Positions 15,297 through 23,824 of a stretch of DNA of 35,255 bases are shown here, one piece after another. A model generated the notes under the pieces. The model was not told where the DNA came from. It worked only from the letters and a program-made list of their open reading frames with translations, and did not search any database. Each line of letters begins with the position of its first letter. The stretch's first letter is position 1. The stretch spans positions 1-35,255 of the forward strand of contig CANPXC010000005.1 in assembly GCA_947585605.1 (NCBI GenBank), in the 5' to 3' direction. The translations under genes and the position numbers were made by a program. The stretch is from Candidatus Gastranaerophilales bacterium. GTDB lineage: Bacteria; Cyanobacteriota; Vampirovibrionia; Gastranaerophilales; Gastranaerophilaceae.

Positions 15297-17812
15297 CACA
15301 TATTAATTCGTTCAGATGTTAATTTTAAAATGGAGGATTTGTAGAAATCCGTATTAATATTAAGATATTCGCCTAATATAAGCAGAGAGAATAAATAATC
15401 TCTTACTTCATCCATATTATTATTTAATTTAACAACATCATCAAGAAGCTTAGTGAATTTAGTATAAATTTTATTAAAATACATATTTTGAGCTTCGGAA
15501 ATATCTATTTTTAAATCAAGCTTAGCTGCGCATTCAAACATTTTTATAATTTTTTCAAGTTTATGTATTTCAAAGTTTTTCATAAAATTATAAATTGCTT
15601 TTTGAATTTGTCTTGAAAAAATTTCATTGGCAGGTGTTTTATCAATTTCAATTTTAAAGTCGATTGCTTCTTTTGCAATATCATAAGCCTTTTGTATTGT
15701 TTCATCATCTGTGATGTTAATACAATCTTTAAAAATTTCATTAAAATCATTTGTAAGCGTATACTGTGCAGCTAATTTATATTCATTTGGTACATTAATA
15801 CCAAGATTAATTAACTGCATGATAAAACTTTTACCTTCGTTATATACTTCTCTGTAAGTATTTGAAAATTTACCGAGTTTATCTTTAAGCGAAGATATTA
15901 AAATTTTGCTTCTGTCTTCAATGATAATATCTTTTAAGGTGAAATATTCACTGCCGAATATTTTATCAAGCGCTCTTATTGTTTCTGTTATTGGATTATT
16001 TAAATAAGTACTGCAGAGCTTTTTGATATCATCTTGAATATTTTCGCTGTCATCATAGCGTTTTATGGCGCAGTGGAAATCACCTTCGGCAAATTGCAAT
16101 GCCGCGAAAAAGAAATCAGCTTTTTCTAAAGTTATTCTGGATTCAATTTCAATTCTGCCCGAACAAAAAGTAGTTGAACCGTTAGAAACTGATTTACAAT
16201 AGTGTTTTTTAATGTCGTAGCAATACAGGGTTGTAAAATCTTCAAAATTATTATGCATTGAAGAAATTGCCCATAAAGCTGCAATTTGTTTTATTGATAC
16301 AACAGAGGGTTTAACAAACTTTTCATAAACATCTTTTCCGCTGCCAAAGCCGGGGATGTTACTTTGCGCTTGAGCTAAAATTTCTAAAAACGGAGTTTCA
16401 ATGTCTTTATCGGAAAAATAATTCGCAAGCTGCATTGCACGTGCTGCATATTTCATAATTTGAGTTGTTTCTATTCCTGAAATTTCGGAGAAAAACCAAC
16501 CGCAGCTTGTATACATAAGCATTGATTGTCTTTGCATTTCCATTAATTTAAGTGCTTTAACGGTTTCATTATGGTCAAGTTTATGGTTTGCGTATGTTTC
16601 CAAAAACTTATTTACCGTATTCTTACTTCTGTCTAATATTACGTCAATATAACCGTTTCTTGCAGCCCAAATATCGTTAAAATATAAAGAAGCATTTTCT
16701 TCAAAAATTTTAATTAATTCGTCACGAACGTAGTCAAGTGCTTGGCGCAGAGGTTTTCTCCATTTTTGATTCCAGCCGTATCCTCCGCCTGTCGAACAGC
16801 CGCAATCGTCGCACCATCTGCCTACGCCGTGGGCGCAGCTCCAGGAAGATACATCTTTTATATCCGCTTCGTACTGAACACCTTCTTGTTCCAAGTAGTT
16901 CGCGTAATTTGTAATTTCAAATCCTTCATCTTCGGCTTTTATTTTTAATATGTATGATAATGCCATATCACCGAATTTAGTGTGGTGTCCGTAGCTTTCT
17001 CCGTCTGTTGCGATATGTACAAGCTGGTTATAATCTCTTAAATTTGATATTCCGTCTTTTAGCCTTGATATAAATTTGTTTCCGTCGGTTAAAAGTTCAT
17101 CAAATGCTACGGATTTTGAAATAGAACCGTCATAAAAGAATAAATCGATATATTTTGATTTATCGGATTTTGCGAAATATCTGTATGCCCTTGCAGGGTC
17201 AATATTTCCCCAGCTTACATCGCTCCAATCATCTTGCGAATTTAATTTTCTAACCGCTTTAGCTTGATGAGGAGATAATATGGTAAATTTAATACCGCAA
17301 TCAATAAGAGCTTCCAAGGTTTTATCATCGCATGCCGTTTCTGCCAGCCACATTCCCTCCGGTGTTCTTCCGAAACGGTACTGAAAATCCTTTATCCCCC
17401 ATATTATTTGGGTATATTTATCGTTTTTATTGGCTAACGGCATTATAATATGATTGTAAACCTGTGCAATGGCATTACCGTGGCCGTTATTTCTTGAAGC
17501 ACTTTCGATATCCGCTTTAATTATTCTTTCGTATGAGTACGGGCTGTTATATTCCATCCAAGACAATAGTGTCGGCCCGAAATTAAAGCTTATGTATGAA
17601 TAATTATTTACTATATCAAGAATTTTATTATCTTGAGTTACAATTTTTGAAACGGAATTCGGAGTATAACATTCGGCGGTTACACGTGCATTCCAGTCAT
17701 GAAAAGGGTTTGCGCTATCTTGCACCTCAATTGTTTCAAGCCAAGGATTTTCTCGTGGCGGTTGATAAAAATGACCATGTATGGCAAGATATGCTTTTTT
17801 ATTATTCTTCAA
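15293..17812 (-). CDS. GH57 family glycoside hydrolase with DUF3536-type body
   Basis: This 839-residue enzyme belongs to glycoside hydrolase family 57, which cleaves or rebuilds alpha-glucans such as glycogen. Region 1 is HGHFYQPP (12-19). The likely nucleophile lies in GMWLAETA (E158) and the acid/base in HIATDGESYGHH (D270). A cysteine-rich segment around SSWSCAHG and CDDCGC is a trait of the DUF3536-bearing branch, common in cyanobacteria and Chloroflexi. The C-terminal 400 residues are helical. The start is TTG at 17812, backed by AGGAGAGAG 3 bases upstream. No signal peptide is seen, so it is probably cytoplasmic. It lies 32 bases after the exported OB-like gene and is likely co-transcribed with it. 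The exact substrate is unknown. Confidence 0.88.
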   Translation of the reverse strand: MKNNKKAYLAIHGHFYQPPRENPWLETIEVQDSANPFHDWNARVTAECYTPNSVSKIVTQDNKILDIVNNYSYISFNFGPTLLSWMEYNSPYSYERIIKADIESASRNNGHGNAIAQVYNHIIMPLANKNDKYTQIIWGIKDFQYRFGRTPEGMWLAETACDDKTLEALIDCGIKFTILSPHQAKAVRKLNSQDDWSDVSWGNIDPARAYRYFAKSDKSKYIDLFFYDGSISKSVAFDELLTDGNKFISRLKDGISNLRDYNQLVHIATDGESYGHHTKFGDMALSYILKIKAEDEGFEITNYANYLEQEGVQYEADIKDVSSWSCAHGVGRWCDDCGCSTGGGYGWNQKWRKPLRQALDYVRDELIKIFEENASLYFNDIWAARNGYIDVILDRSKNTVNKFLETYANHKLDHNETVKALKLMEMQRQSMLMYTSCGWFFSEISGIETTQIMKYAARAMQLANYFSDKDIETPFLEILAQAQSNIPGFGSGKDVYEKFVKPSVVSIKQIAALWAISSMHNNFEDFTTLYCYDIKKHYCKSVSNGSTTFCSGRIEIESRITLEKADFFFAALQFAEGDFHCAIKRYDDSENIQDDIKKLCSTYLNNPITETIRALDKIFGSEYFTLKDIIIEDRSKILISSLKDKLGKFSNTYREVYNEGKSFIMQLINLGINVPNEYKLAAQYTLTNDFNEIFKDCINITDDETIQKAYDIAKEAIDFKIEIDKTPANEIFSRQIQKAIYNFMKNFEIHKLEKIIKMFECAAKLDLKIDISEAQNMYFNKIYTKFTKLLDDVVKLNNNMDEVRDYLFSLLILGEYLNINTDFYKSSILKLTSERINMC

Positions 17813-17844
17813 AACTCTCTCCTGACTGTTTATTCCTGCTTTTA

Positions 17845-18339
17845 TTATTTTGATTTATGAGATATTAATTTTAATTCTTTTATATCGAGCCAAGCGTCAC
17901 CGAGTGCTGCAGAAAATACTGTTCCGGAAATTTTTATTTTGTCGCCGGCTTCGAGGTCTATATGTTTTTCGGCATTTTCTCTTGTTAAAAACATTTTTAG
18001 TTCAGATAAAGGTATTACGGTATTTTGTGAATCATCACGTTTTATCAAAATGCCTACATACTTGCTTCCTTCACGAAGTGCAGGTTTATAATCCAGCCCT
18101 AATGAGGTAAAGGCTACAAATTCAGCATTAAATGTTACGTTTTTCTTAAGGTATTGCAGGGGATTTTTAACTATATCCAAGGGCGCTGCAGGGGTATAAA
18201 TCGTTTTTTGTGCTTCTGCTGCCGGTTTAACTGGCGCATTTACTGCTGCTTGTGATATGTTACAATTAATAATTACGGATGAAAGTATTATTAATGCTGT
18301 TAACATTGATTTGATTGATTTTGTGTATGAAAATTTCAT
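17845..18339 (-). CDS. exported OB-fold-like protein of unknown function
   Basis: This 164-residue protein begins with a signal peptide (MKFSYTKSIKSML, a hydrophobic core, then SQAA near residue 31), so it is probably periplasmic. An Ala/Pro-rich linker follows. The domain from about 50 to the end alternates beta strands (VTFNAEFVAF, YVGILIKR, DKIKISGTVF, DAWLDIKEL), a layout typical of small OB folds. I recognise no named family. ATG 18339 is chosen for its AGAGGT ribosome site and for giving a proper signal peptide. An upstream TTG at 18372 would put 11 charged residues in front. It is first in a two-gene unit with the GH57 enzyme, but a link in function is only suggested by position. Confidence 0.6.
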   Translation of the reverse strand: MKFSYTKSIKSMLTALIILSSVIINCNISQAAVNAPVKPAAEAQKTIYTPAAPLDIVKNPLQYLKKNVTFNAEFVAFTSLGLDYKPALREGSKYVGILIKRDDSQNTVIPLSELKMFLTRENAEKHIDLEAGDKIKISGTVFSAALGDAWLDIKELKLISHKSK

Positions 18340-18416
18340 AGTGACCTCTAAAATAATTTTGTCTGTATACAATTAACTATATTTTATCATACTTTTAAAA
18401 AAAATTAAAAAATAAG

Positions 18417-18500
18417 TGTAGATTGAAACAATTTGAACGAACGATTGAATAATACTTGTTCGCAACCCCGAATTAAAGTGTTCGTTAGTTTCAATCTACA
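18417..18500. repeat. large imperfect hairpin, 13-bp outer and 7-bp inner stems
   Basis: TGTAGATTGAAAC (18417-18429) is the exact complement of GTTTCAATCTACA (18488-18500). Inside, AACGAAC (18436-18442) pairs with GTTCGTT (18480-18486), leaving a loop with a small TTCG/CGAA pair. On the minus strand it lies after leuB and is followed by a T-rich stretch, so it may act as a leuB terminator or 3' RNA structure. It is unusually long for a terminator. The rest of 18373-18598 holds no gene. Confidence 0.6.
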
Positions 18501-18598
18501 TTTTAAATATAACGTATTATAAATATGTTTTCACTGTTCAATAGTATATATTTTATTTAAAAATGTTTATACTTCCGTTGTAATACTGATTAATAATA

Positions 18599-19678
18599 TC
18601 AGTTCAAAATATAATTCTTTATAATATCACCCATTTTATCGGTTGAAGTGAGCGTCATACCTTCAGACATTATATCTTGGGTCCTGTATCCTTCTTTTAA
18701 TGCTTTTCTGACTGCGTTAACAATAGTATTATATTCATCCTCCAAGTTAAATGAATATTTTAACATCATGGCAGCAGATAGTATTGTAGCAATAGGATTT
18801 ACAATATTTTTACCTTTTAAATCAGGCGCACTTCCGTGAATTGGTTCATACATTGCAGGATTTTTATCTGATAATGACGCGCTGGGAAGTAAACCGAGCG
18901 AGCCGGAGAGCATGGAAGCTTCATCTGAGAGTATATCCCCGAATATGTTTCCCGTAAGGATAACATCAAATTGTTTCGGCGCTCTTATAATTTGCATTGC
19001 TGCATTATCTACGTACATATTAGTAAGTTCAACTTCAGGATATTCTTTAGATACTTGCGCAACAACTTCTCTCCATAATCTTGAAACATCAAGTACATTA
19101 GCTTTATCGACGGAACATACTTTTTTCTTTCTTTGCATTGCCACTTTAAATGCGCAATGTGCTATACGTTTAATTTCACTTTCGCTGTAGCACATATTGT
19201 TATATCCGAAACGTTCTCCGTCTTTTATTTCAATACCTTTTGGAGTACCAAAATATACGTCGCCCGTAAGTTCGCGGATTATCATTATATCTGTTCCCGC
19301 AACATTTTCTTCTTTTAACGGAGATAATTTGGTTAATTCCGGATATACAATTGCCGGTCTTAAGTTTGCGAATAAATTTAATTCTTTCCTTATACCGAGC
19401 AGAGCGCGCTCAGGTCTAACTTCAGGCGGAAGTTTATCATATTTCCAATCTCCTACGGCTCCCAATAAAACCGCATCGGATTTTTTCGCAAGATTAAGCG
19501 TTTCTTCCGGCAGTGGGGTTTTGTATACATCATAAGCACATCCGCCTATCAGTGCCGGTTCAAAATTAAAATCCGCTGAATACTTTACTCCGACTGCTTT
19601 TATAACTTTTACGGCCTCATTTGTTACTTCCTCTCCTGTTCCGTCACCTGCAAGTAGTGCTATATTATATCTTTTCAT
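18599..19678 (-). CDS. leuB: 3-isopropylmalate dehydrogenase
   Basis: LeuB oxidises and decarboxylates 3-isopropylmalate with NAD in leucine synthesis. The 359-residue protein shows the family pattern: [13 protein letters not shown] at the start, [32 protein letters not shown] (arginines for the substrate), [22 protein letters not shown] (metal-binding aspartates), and EPIHGSAPD with GKNIVNPIA (NAD site). ATG 19678 is chosen because a CGGAGGA ribosome site lies about 7 bases upstream. A longer frame to 19711 would run into the terminator hairpin. No other leu gene is nearby. It has its own promoter, set between a terminator and the start codon. Confidence 0.95.
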   Translation of the reverse strand: MKRYNIALLAGDGTGEEVTNEAVKVIKAVGVKYSADFNFEPALIGGCAYDVYKTPLPEETLNLAKKSDAVLLGAVGDWKYDKLPPEVRPERALLGIRKELNLFANLRPAIVYPELTKLSPLKEENVAGTDIMIIRELTGDVYFGTPKGIEIKDGERFGYNNMCYSESEIKRIAHCAFKVAMQRKKKVCSVDKANVLDVSRLWREVVAQVSKEYPEVELTNMYVDNAAMQIIRAPKQFDVILTGNIFGDILSDEASMLSGSLGLLPSASLSDKNPAMYEPIHGSAPDLKGKNIVNPIATILSAAMMLKYSFNLEDEYNTIVNAVRKALKEGYRTQDIMSEGMTLTSTDKMGDIIKNYILN

Positions 19679-19699
19679 ATTATTCCTCCGAGTTTTTTT

Positions 19700-19705
19700 A
19701 TTATA
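19700..19705 (-). promoter_or_regulatory. -10 box of leuB
   Basis: TATAAT on the minus strand, 21 bases before the leuB ATG, leaves room for a 15-base leader with the ribosome site. The matching -35 would fall inside the upstream terminator hairpin and is weak. Confidence 0.5.
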
Positions 19706-19708
19706 TAC

Positions 19709-19737
19709 CAAAAAAGCCTCTTATTAAAGAGGCTTTT
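19709..19737 (-). terminator. intrinsic terminator between HEAT-like gene and leuB
   Basis: AAAAGCCTCTT (19712-19722) and AAGAGGCTTTT (19727-19737) form an 11-bp perfect stem with a four-base loop. On the minus strand it runs into a T stretch, so it ends the two-gene transcript from 20615. Confidence 0.85.
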
Positions 19738-19765
19738 CGTATATATAATATTCCCTTTTGACGGG

Positions 19766-20134
19766 TTATGATGAAAATGTCATTAATGCTCTTACTGAAC
19801 GAGCGGTATTTCTTACTTCTTCTTCAGAGTGCATTTTTATTGTGTCATCAAGAATTTTAATAGCTTCTGTTTTATCTTTTAATGATAAAAGTTCATTTAT
19901 TGAAGCCATTGCAACTCTTGCACTTAAATCATTTATTCCCTTGCCTTTTGAAATAAGAACAACTCTTAATGATTCATGTGTATTTTTCTTTATTAATGTT
20001 TGTGCCGTGATTTCTCTTATTTCATCATCCGGAGAATTTGTTCCAAGTTCAGTTAATAAATCTATAGCAGCTTGTGAATCTTTGTGTTCACCTAATGCTT
20101 GAATTATGTTTTTAATTTTTTGATTATTATCCAT
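19766..20134 (-). CDS. small HEAT-repeat-like helical protein
   Basis: This 122-residue protein appears to be all helical. Repeated patterns such as AIDLLTELG, DDEIREITAQTLIKK, DLSARVAMASINELLSL and EEVRNTARSVRAL fit two to three HEAT-like helix pairs, which usually serve in protein binding. There is no signal peptide and no catalytic motif. ATG has a GGGAGA ribosome site 6-11 bases upstream. It follows the SFKG-motif gene by 22 bases and ends at a strong terminator, so the two form an operon. The function is unknown. Confidence 0.65.
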   Translation of the reverse strand: MDNNQKIKNIIQALGEHKDSQAAIDLLTELGTNSPDDEIREITAQTLIKKNTHESLRVVLISKGKGINDLSARVAMASINELLSLKDKTEAIKILDDTIKMHSEEEVRNTARSVRALMTFSS

Positions 20135-20156
20135 TTATCTTCTCCCTTAATTATTT

Positions 20157-20615
20157 CTAAGCTGCTTGTATTCCTGCTAAATCCTGCCATAGTGTTTTTA
20201 ATTCGCTTACATCTTTTGAAGCCAAATTTTTAACACTATATTGTCTGTTCGGGAATAATTTATTTTTTATTCCTGTCATATCAAAAGTAATTTCAGTATT
20301 ACCAAATTTTTCAATGGTATCAAATACGTTTGTTGTAATTTTCTTACCGAAAGATACAACAGAATTCATTCTTGATTTGAATGCTTCATTAAAGTTGTTG
20401 ATACCGCTGACAACTGCTGACGCAAATAATTTGCTCTTTTCTGAAATACTTTTGCCGATACCTGCTTTTTTTGTTCCTTCAAATACATCTGCTTGTATAA
20501 CGTTTCCTTTGAAGCTTACTCCAAAAGGATTGCTCGCTAATTTTTTTTCAGGTGAGCAATTATTATTTGTTTTGCTTGTATTTGTTGTATGTAAACTGAT
20601 TTTACCTATTTGCAT
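20157..20615 (-). CDS. hypothetical protein with N-terminal NPFGVSFKGN motif
   Basis: This 152-residue protein belongs to no family I recognise. Its first 40 residues are polar and probably disordered, leading to NPFGVSFKGNV. I believe similar SFKG segments recur near the N-terminus of many hypothetical proteins of Gastranaerophilales, but this is from memory. The middle (about 55-105) is an amphipathic helical stretch (ISEKSKLFASAVVSGINNF, SRMNSVVSFGKKITTNVFD). The end is a short charged helix. No signal peptide or membrane helix is clear. AAAGGGC sits 6 bases before the ATG. It heads the two-gene unit with the HEAT-like protein. Confidence 0.6.
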   Translation of the reverse strand: MQIGKISLHTTNTSKTNNNCSPEKKLASNPFGVSFKGNVIQADVFEGTKKAGIGKSISEKSKLFASAVVSGINNFNEAFKSRMNSVVSFGKKITTNVFDTIEKFGNTEITFDMTGIKNKLFPNRQYSVKNLASKDVSELKTLWQDLAGIQAA

Positions 20616-20779
20616 AATAGCCCTTTCTATTTTTTACATTCCTCATTGGTACATTAAGGTTATCATATTTAAAGGGCTTTAATATCATTCTTTTGGAGTA
20701 AATAATAATTCATATTTGTATAAAAATGAAAAAAAAAATAGTTCTTTTGTACGAGGGCAAATTTATTTAATCTAGTGTC

Positions 20780-20873
20780 GCAACCTTCCGCTTGCTCATC
20801 GCAACCGTAAAGTTGCTCACCTTTTATAAACGCCACTCCAAAATTTCGCTCACGTTCCTTATCGCGAAATTTT
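20780..20873. repeat. cluster of three tandem hairpins, GC-richer intergenic island
   Basis: GCAA/TTGC (20780-20783 with 20792-20795), GCAAC/GTTGC (20801-20805 with 20812-20816) and AAAATTTCG/CGAAATTTT (20840-20848 with 20865-20873) follow each other between the FkbH-like gene's stop and the SFKG-protein gene. It shares GAACGTGA (minus strand) with the element near 131. It is probably an extragenic repeat, and the last hairpin may help end fkbH-like transcripts. Nothing else is seen in 20616-20885. Confidence 0.45.
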
Positions 20874-20885
20874 CTCGGACAATTT

Positions 20886-22809
20886 TCAGTGATGTATAAG
20901 CCCGATAGCAGGACTTTTTCCGTATATATCTTTCCCGAATACTCTTATAAATCTTTCATTCTTTTTAAATCTGAACCATATAATTTTTCTTCTGAACATT
21001 GTTAAATTAAATTTAATCCGTTTCAGATACATTGCAAAAAAGTTAGTTTTTCCTATGTCACAGTTTAAAATTTTTGAGGTCAACGTTTCAATATCATTGC
21101 CTAAATAATGATATATATTTCTTTTGTAATGTGTTTTACTGTCTGTCATGTTATCTGCGCTTTTTACATATTTCCTTACATCTATAAGGTAACAGTTTTT
21201 ATGAGCGGCAATAAATTCATCAAGTGCAGCATTTAGGGCTATAAATCTTTCTGTTTTTTCTTTTGTATCTTTGGGAAATTCCGTTTCGGGGCCGTTTATG
21301 AAAAATATGGGCTTATTTGTATTTTTCAAAATAAATTCTAATTTTTCTTGTAAAAGTTCTTTATTTAAATATCCTATTGCTTCGTTTGATTTTTTTATTG
21401 TTTTAATTTCTTCAAGTGAACATTTAATTCCCCTGGACGATAATTCTTTATAGCATTCTTCTTCATCATCTTCAAAGAAATTAGTTTTAAATTCGTTTAT
21501 TATAGAAGGAAGTATGACGCCTGTTTCTTTGTCTTTATATATTTTATTGCAGTAGTTAAACATTAATGAGAAAGCCAAAATATCGTATTCCTCGCGAAAC
21601 ATCGGATTATTAAACAATTCGGCTTCTATAAAAGGATATTTTTTGTATAATTTTTCTTTTGTTTCATCATCCAGTTTTTTGCTGTTTTCTATTGTAAATA
21701 TATCGTCCCAGCGAAATCTAAAAAATGTATTTTCCGAATAATCCAAATTATATTTGTATTTTAAGTTTTTGTTAGCACAATTGCTCATTATCTGATACAA
21801 ATCACACTGTCCTATTAATAATATTTTGATTTTATTTTTATCCTCCTTTTTGGTTTTTTGTTTTTTATAATTATTGTGTATCCAGTTGGGAGTCGTTTCT
21901 TTATTTAATACCGCAGATACCGGTTCTTTTATTTCAATCTGCGGAAATTTCAGTTTTGAATATATCCATTGTTCCACTCCGAGATTTAATATTCTGCAGG
22001 AAAACAGGAAATGTTCCAAATAATGTTTTTCTTTATTATAGGAATAAAATCCCGCAAGCCCGTAATCTCCGTATTTATCTGAAACATATACAATTTTATT
22101 TTCATATTCGGAATTTTTAGTTAAATTTTCAAGCTCATTTTTGTCAATTCTTTTTTTTGTAAAATTTAATTGATTTGTGCGATTAATCATTTCCAGCACG
22201 CGTTCAAAGTCTTTTGATTTTAAAATTTCCGTTTTAACATTTATGTTTGATTGTTTTAAAAAATCCAAATTGTTATCAAACTTTTTACTTGCGCTGTATT
22301 TAGTTTCCAAAACTTTATATTGCTTAAGTCTTGAATGATTTATATCATCTTTTCCTTTTAATCCGTTATATGATAATAAATTTTCAATAACATCAGGGAA
22401 AGCTGTTTTTATATTTTTGCAGTAAAATTTTGCTTCTTCTAAATTTAAGTGGTTATCATCAATAAAAAGAGTATTTTCATCTCTTAAATTTGCGGAATTA
22501 ATTAATTCTTTAATTTCTTGACCTTTTGAATTCCGGCAGATATGAGGAAATATAAAATAATCCCAAATTCCCAGTTCCTGTAGTTTTTCTTTTGCTTGTT
22601 CAAAATCATTTTTTGAACAAATAGAGTTCATTATACCTCTATCTGTAAGTTGTTTAACAATTTCTATATTCTTTTGAGACGGTATGATACCCGGTTCTTC
22701 CCCCCCCCCTGCTTGAAGTTTCGGAAAGAGTACCGGACCAAAAAGTTTCATCTAAATCCCATATAACAAGTTTTATTTGAGTTTCATTTAGTATTTTATA
22801 GGTATCCAT
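20886..22809 (-). CDS. FkbH-like HAD/GNAT protein, phase-variable and currently out of frame
   Basis: The gene starts at ATG 22809. It encodes a HAD-superfamily FkbH domain with the nucleophile motif VIWDLDETFW (D18, D20), and runs into ten consecutive G (22700-22709 on the minus strand). With G10 the frame ends soon after at TAA. With 9 or 12 G the frame is open to 20886: 640 residues with G9. The rest holds the HAD motifs SICSKND and LFIDDNHLNLEEA, then a GNAT-like acyltransferase part (TNQLNFTKKR, GDYGLAGFYSY, about 170-300). Last comes about 300 residues that look SGNH-like (ILLIGQCDLYQI, FINGPETEFP, DSKTHYKRN). FkbH proteins make or load acyl units. Here surface glycan or lipid acylation is inferred. 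A TAATG overlap couples it to a 24-codon frame. An ATG at 22751 in the shifted frame could start a shorter product without the DxD motif. Confidence 0.8.
22700..22709 (-). repeat. poly-G tract (G10), candidate slippage switch
   Basis: A run of ten C on the plus strand, in a genome this AT-rich, lies inside the FkbH-like gene between the HAD motif I and the rest of the domain. Gain or loss of one or two G would toggle the frame. Confidence 0.85.
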
Positions 22810-22883
22810 TATTTTATCTCTTTCCGTTCTGCTATCTTCTCACTCACATCCATAACATATTTATGGAATACTTTTTGGGGCAT
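22809..22883 (-). CDS. possible 24-residue leader frame before the FkbH-like gene
   Basis: ATG 22883 opens a 24-codon frame (starts MPQKVFHKYV, ends ERKEIK) whose TAA overlaps the next ATG as TAATG. Such overlap couples translation. The start has no clear ribosome site and lies at the edge of an AT palindrome, so expression is uncertain. Confidence 0.3.
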   Translation of the reverse strand: MPQKVFHKYVMDVSEKIAERKEIK

Positions 22884-22905
22884 TTTATTTTATTATAAAA
22901 TAAAA
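22883..22905. repeat. AT-only palindrome between divergent genes
   Basis: TTTTATTTTA (22883-22892) and TAAAATAAAA (22896-22905) are exact complements around a three-base loop. It lies in the divergent gap between the FkbH-like gene and the small plus-strand gene, and might be an operator or a cruciform. The rest of 22906-23000 is plain AT-rich sequence. Confidence 0.5.
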
Positions 22906-23008
22906 GATAATTTTTATTGTAAAGTTTTGTTTCTTTTAATATATATTATCTAAAGCTAATTAATTAATATGCCGTAATAAAATTTAGAATGAAAGTAGAA
23001 GGATATAT

Positions 23009-23137
23009 ATGAACGAATTAAATCAAAATCTGGCTGAAAATCTCGGGAAATTTTTGTTGGAATTTCGTGATGAAGTAGTCAAAGGTTTACAGGAATATTT
23101 GACACTAAATTCATCTTTATCCTATGAAACTATTTAA
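23009..23137 (+). CDS. small acidic protein, 42 residues
   Basis: This short frame starts at ATG with a good AGAAGGA ribosome site 5-11 bases upstream. It reads MNELNQNLAENLGKFLLEFR and then a Glu/Lys-containing helix and polar tail. It is probably one amphipathic helix. No family is recognised. It is divergent from the FkbH-like gene and convergent with the MBL-fold gene, in an otherwise unexplained 380-base gap. Confidence 0.5.
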   Translation: MNELNQNLAENLGKFLLEFRDEVVKGLQEYLTLNSSLSYETI

Positions 23138-23164
23138 AATTTTAGGTTTTCATTTTTAAAATAG
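23130..23164. terminator. AT-rich hairpin between convergent genes
   Basis: CTATTT (23130-23135) with AAATAG (23159-23164) plus an inner AAAAT/ATTTT pairing form a weak stem between the 42-residue gene and the MBL-fold gene. It may serve as a two-way terminator. Confidence 0.35.
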
Positions 23165-23188
23165 TTGTTTAGTATTTTTGATTGATAG

Positions 23189-23812
23189 TTATTTAAGATA
23201 CGGATTAAATTTCTTTTCTTCTCCTATAGTTGAAGATTGACCGTGTCCCGGATATACGGGAGTTTCATCCGGAAACTTAAGAAGATTTTTTTTGATAGAT
23301 GTGATTAACTCATCATAATCTCCGTCATAAAAATCCGTTCTTCCGATATTATGGTGAAATAAAGCGTCACCTGTGAATAATTTTCCGTCAATGTAATATG
23401 ATAAACTGCCTTTTGAATGTCCCGGCGTTCTAAGTATTTGTATTTCGGATGTTCCGATTGACAATGTGCTGTTTTCATCTATGAATAACGGTTTTAAAGT
23501 TTCACTTTTATAATTAAATCCCCATAAATGAAGTTCATCCTCCATTTTGTTATAATGGAGTGCTTCATCTTTATGAATATATATAGGAATTTGCGGGTAT
23601 TTATTTTGAACTTCAATTTCGCCTAATATATGGTCAAAATGCCCGTGGGTATTCAAGATAAATTTTATTTGACATCCTTTTTCGTCAATATATTTTTTTA
23701 TGATATCAAATGACCCGCCAATATCTATTATAACGGCTTCTTTTGAAATTTCATCCGTTAAAACATAAGTATTGACTTCTAATGGCCCTGTTCTAAATAT
23801 TTTTAATTCCAT
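23189..23812 (-). CDS. MBL-fold metallo-hydrolase, glyoxalase II-like
   Basis: This 207-residue metallo-beta-lactamase-fold enzyme has all metal ligands: THGHFDH (H56, H58, D60, H61), RTPGHSKG (H132), FTGDALF (D149) and YPGHGQ (H190). The DALFHHNIGRTDF and DGDYDELI segments are typical of the YcbL/glyoxalase II-like group, which hydrolyses thioesters such as lactoylglutathione. The true substrate is not known. ATG 23812 follows a GGAG site by 7 bases. It is third in the dnaJ-like, SGNH-like, MBL operon, 12 bases after its neighbour. Confidence 0.88.
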   Translation of the reverse strand: MELKIFRTGPLEVNTYVLTDEISKEAVIIDIGGSFDIIKKYIDEKGCQIKFILNTHGHFDHILGEIEVQNKYPQIPIYIHKDEALHYNKMEDELHLWGFNYKSETLKPLFIDENSTLSIGTSEIQILRTPGHSKGSLSYYIDGKLFTGDALFHHNIGRTDFYDGDYDELITSIKKNLLKFPDETPVYPGHGQSSTIGEEKKFNPYLK

Positions 23813-23824
23813 ATTTATCTCCGT

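Noticed and set aside
18340-18372. TTG 18372 as start of the OB-like protein
   Set aside because: It would place charged residues ahead of a clear signal peptide. ATG 18339 has a ribosome site.
18417-18500. The arms GTTTCAATCTACA look like part of a CRISPR repeat
   Set aside because: There are only two copies, inverted rather than direct, and they pair as a hairpin. No spacer-like array exists here.
19197-19535. 112-codon plus-strand frame inside leuB
   Set aside because: It is a shadow of leuB, whose motifs are all intact on the minus strand.
19679-19711. Longer leuB start at 19711
   Set aside because: It would run through the promoter and into the upstream terminator. ATG 19678 has a near-perfect ribosome site.
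22751-22809. Taking ATG 22751 as the true start of the FkbH-like gene
   Set aside because: It would discard the conserved VIWDLDETFW motif, which is intact in the other frame from ATG 22809. The G10 slip explains the difference.
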